Assembly: GCA_014379665.1 (NCBI GenBank)
Contig: JACMLK010000337.1
Coordinates: 1 to 6,773 of the forward strand
Direction: 5' to 3'
Length of the DNA stretch: 6,773 nt
Origin: Saprospiraceae bacterium
GTDB taxonomy: Bacteria > Bacteroidota > Bacteroidia > Chitinophagales > Saprospiraceae
Shown: positions 5,049 through 6,773 of the stretch, in pieces
Layout: each line of letters starts with the position of its first letter
Numbering within the stretch: position 1 is the first letter of the stretch
Position numbers and translations under genes: made by a program
The notes under the pieces: model-generated
Seen by the model: only the letters and a program-made list of their open reading frames with translations
What the model was told of the DNA's origin: nothing
Database searches by the model: none

Positions 5049-6773
5049 TGGATTATTTCGTTTATTATTATTTCTGGATGCTCTTAATATTTCAACCCTT
5101 CTTTCTTTTGCCGCTTTAAGGTTATAAATGGAATTCCTTTCATCGTCAAGGTTACCAACTACATCAGGAGGTGCCAGTTCTTTACCGAATGATATGTCGG
5201 TGATGACTAACTGTCCTGAGTTAAAATATGATTTAAGGTCTTCATTATCATAAAATATCAGTTCATTTTTTACTGCATTTACCCGTCTCTGTCCAAGAGT
5301 AAGATTATATTTAGAGTCTGCTCTTGGTGATGCATATCCTTTCAGAATTAGTTCTACTTTATTGCCCGTTTCGAGTTCCTGTTTCAATGAATTTATAAAA
5401 CGTTTAAACTTGTCATATCCACCTATCACATTTCCTTCGAAAAAGATTTCATAATTATTATTAAATGTATCTCTTTCATTTTTTGGAAGAGGTTTAATAA
5501 ATTTCTCTTTATAAACTTCTTTCCTATTAAGGTAACTTGAAACTAAATCCCCATACTTTGCCTTGGTTGTTGTCTTCCTACTATCTATATCCGGCAAATC
5601 GTTATCAAAATAAAGGGTGATCGGAAGTAAATCCTGAAGTACAAATTTATCCAGATAAAGGTCCCGCCTGATTAAACCTGATTTATCATATGGTCGGGTA
5701 TCTATAGTGTCTATGGCATCTGTATATCCTGGTTTGGAAGCTATTATTCTATACAATTTTCCTCTATCCAACATAAAATTAAATTCATTGGACAAAAGAT
5801 TTAATTCAACAATTTCTTTTTTAGCCTGATCTGACATGTCAATCAATGTAACAGTGGTACTATCCAAAGGCAGTTTTCCAACTGTTGTAAAAGTAAAAAC
5901 ATCAAGCAACATCATATCTGTGCTTAAATACATTTTCTTTACAAAAGACTCTGACCTATCCATATCAATGGTAGATAGTGCTATGGTGTCAGGATAGTAA
6001 TTTTCTCTTTCTGCAATTATAATATAATTTCTATCTGCTGCCAATGGGAATTTATGTTCATTACCATCATCATTTCGGAATCTGGCTATTTCCACACCAC
6101 TATCTTTATCTTTTAAGATAACGGTCGCTTTTTTAAGTATCCTGCCTGTCAGTTTATCATAAGTAAGGGCATTCAGGTCAATCACCAGTTTAATGATGTT
6201 TAATTTATAAACGTCATAGCAACAGGACTCAAAATGATCATCCAGAAACAAGGCTCCTTCCCTGTTGGATGAGATGTAGGCAGCATCACCTTCCATGTTT
6301 TCAGCGTAGTAAATATCGTTGTAGCTGCTGTTATACGGAACTCCCAAACCTACTACACTACCGAATGCATCGTTGATTTTACCTGATTTATAAAAATCAT
6401 AACCACCTAATCCTTCTCTTCCATCCGAACTGAAAATTAAAAAATCAGTCAAAATATTATAAAAAGGAGTTATCTCATTGAAAGCAGTGTTTATTTCTTT
6501 TAAATTCACAGGTTCTGAAAATCCGAATTTAGGATCAATAATAGTGTACCATATATCCAGTCCACCTAAACCTCCCTGCCTGTCAGAAACAAAATAAAGT
6601 ATGTCTTTTCCTGTACTCTTATCTTTTGAAATGTGCGGATGAGTAGAAGTGCTGCCGGGAATATTTATTGGATCAGGAAGCCTTATTTCATTTGATAAAG
6701 TACCGGATTCATCCATCGTACTACTGTAAATCTCACATTGGATGTCAGTGCCATTGATATAGTTGCACATGGT
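5046..6773 (-). CDS. PorE-like PD40 / regulatory-like / OmpA-C envelope protein, 5' end outside window
   Basis: This is the C-terminal part of a periplasmic or outer-membrane-associated protein with the architecture of T9SS PorE. The frame stays open to the window edge (a Thr codon precedes the Met at 6770), so that Met is probably internal, and the lipoprotein signal and TPR region usual in PorE would lie upstream. Counting from that Met: PD40/WD40-like strands occur at about 57-75 (YFVSDRQGGLGGLDIW), 109-127 (IFSSDGREGLGGYDFY) and 163-190 (YISSNREG, then CCYDVYKL). Two carboxypeptidase-regulatory-like beta domains follow at about 197-282 and 288-373. An OmpA C-terminal peptidoglycan-binding domain runs from about 383 to 563, with LYFDND, then GYASPRADSKYN...LGQRR, then KERRVEI. 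An insertion of about 85 mainly polar, probably helical residues separates the first OmpA strand from the GYASP motif. The gene ends in TAA 2 nt before the next gene's ATG, which implies co-transcription. The family call is firm; PorE orthology rather than paralogy is inferred. Confidence 0.9.
   Translation of the reverse strand, partial: TMCNYINGTDIQCEIYSSTMDESGTLSNEIRLPDPINIPGSTSTHPHISKDKSTGKDILYFVSDRQGGLGGLDIWYTIIDPKFGFSEPVNLKEINTAFNEITPFYNILTDFLIFSSDGREGLGGYDFYKSGKINDAFGSVVGLGVPYNSSYNDIYYAENMEGDAAYISSNREGALFLDDHFESCCYDVYKLNIIKLVIDLNALTYDKLTGRILKKATVILKDKDSGVEIARFRNDDGNEHKFPLAADRNYIIIAERENYYPDTIALSTIDMDRSESFVKKMYLSTDMMLLDVFTFTTVGKLPLDSTTVTLIDMSDQAKKEIVELNLLSNEFNFMLDRGKLYRIIASKPGYTDAIDTIDTRPYDKSGLIRRDLYLDKFVLQDLLPITLYFDNDLPDIDSRKTTTKAKYGDLVSSYLNRKEVYKEKFIKPLPKNERDTFNNNYEIFFEGNVIGGYDKFKRFINSLKQELETGNKVELILKGYASPRADSKYNLTLGQRRVNAVKNELIFYDNEDLKSYFNSGQLVITDISFGKELAPPDVVGNLDDERNSIYNLKAAKERRVEILRASRNNNKRNNP

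Noticed and set aside
1..6773. Searched for CRISPR arrays, tRNA/rRNA, insertion-sequence ends and rho-independent terminators.
   Set aside because: Non-coding sequence amounts to only about 35 nt in total, and the only repeats are divergent protein-domain repeats within the giant gene. No hairpin followed by a T-run was seen after the stop at 34.

Overview
The window is an AT-rich, almost completely coding stretch with every real gene on the minus strand. Its contents point to a Bacteroidota bacterium, most likely a Saprospiraceae-like or other Chitinophagales-like member. It holds a PorE-like PD40/OmpA protein next to a giant secreted PKD/Ig-like protein that carries a type B C-terminal sorting domain of the type IX secretion system (T9SS). 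The lineage is inferred from protein style only.

Layout in the direction of transcription (high to low coordinates): (1) 6773-5046 is the 3' portion of a PD40 / carboxypeptidase-regulatory-like / OmpA-C protein whose 5' end lies outside the window. (2) After only 2 nt, 5043-34 is one very long reading frame of 1670 codons. It encodes a signal peptide, an N-terminal Cys-rich domain of about 270 residues, about fifteen Ig-like/PKD domains, and a C-terminal T9SS sorting domain. (3) The last 33 nt (33-1) hold no demonstrable gene.

The main anomaly is an in-frame TAA at 3831-3829 that cuts the giant gene into a 404-codon 5' part and a 1264-codon 3' part in the same frame. The protein contains an ungapped 266-residue internal duplication, and the TAA falls exactly opposite a GAA (Glu) codon in the second copy. 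The reading matches the repeat on both sides of the stop, so a single-base nonsense change (or base-call error) explains it better than two separate genes. If the stop is real, the 404-residue product keeps the signal peptide but loses the sorting domain, so it should be exported to the periplasm without T9SS delivery to the surface.

How the genes may work together: PorE-type proteins are peptidoglycan-associated T9SS components, and type B CTD proteins are T9SS cargo. The near-overlapping pair therefore looks like a cargo gene co-transcribed with a dedicated envelope or secretion partner. A PorP/SprF-type partner gene, common beside such cargo, is not visible here and could lie just outside. 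No RNA genes, mobile elements, CRISPR arrays, promoters or terminators were found.
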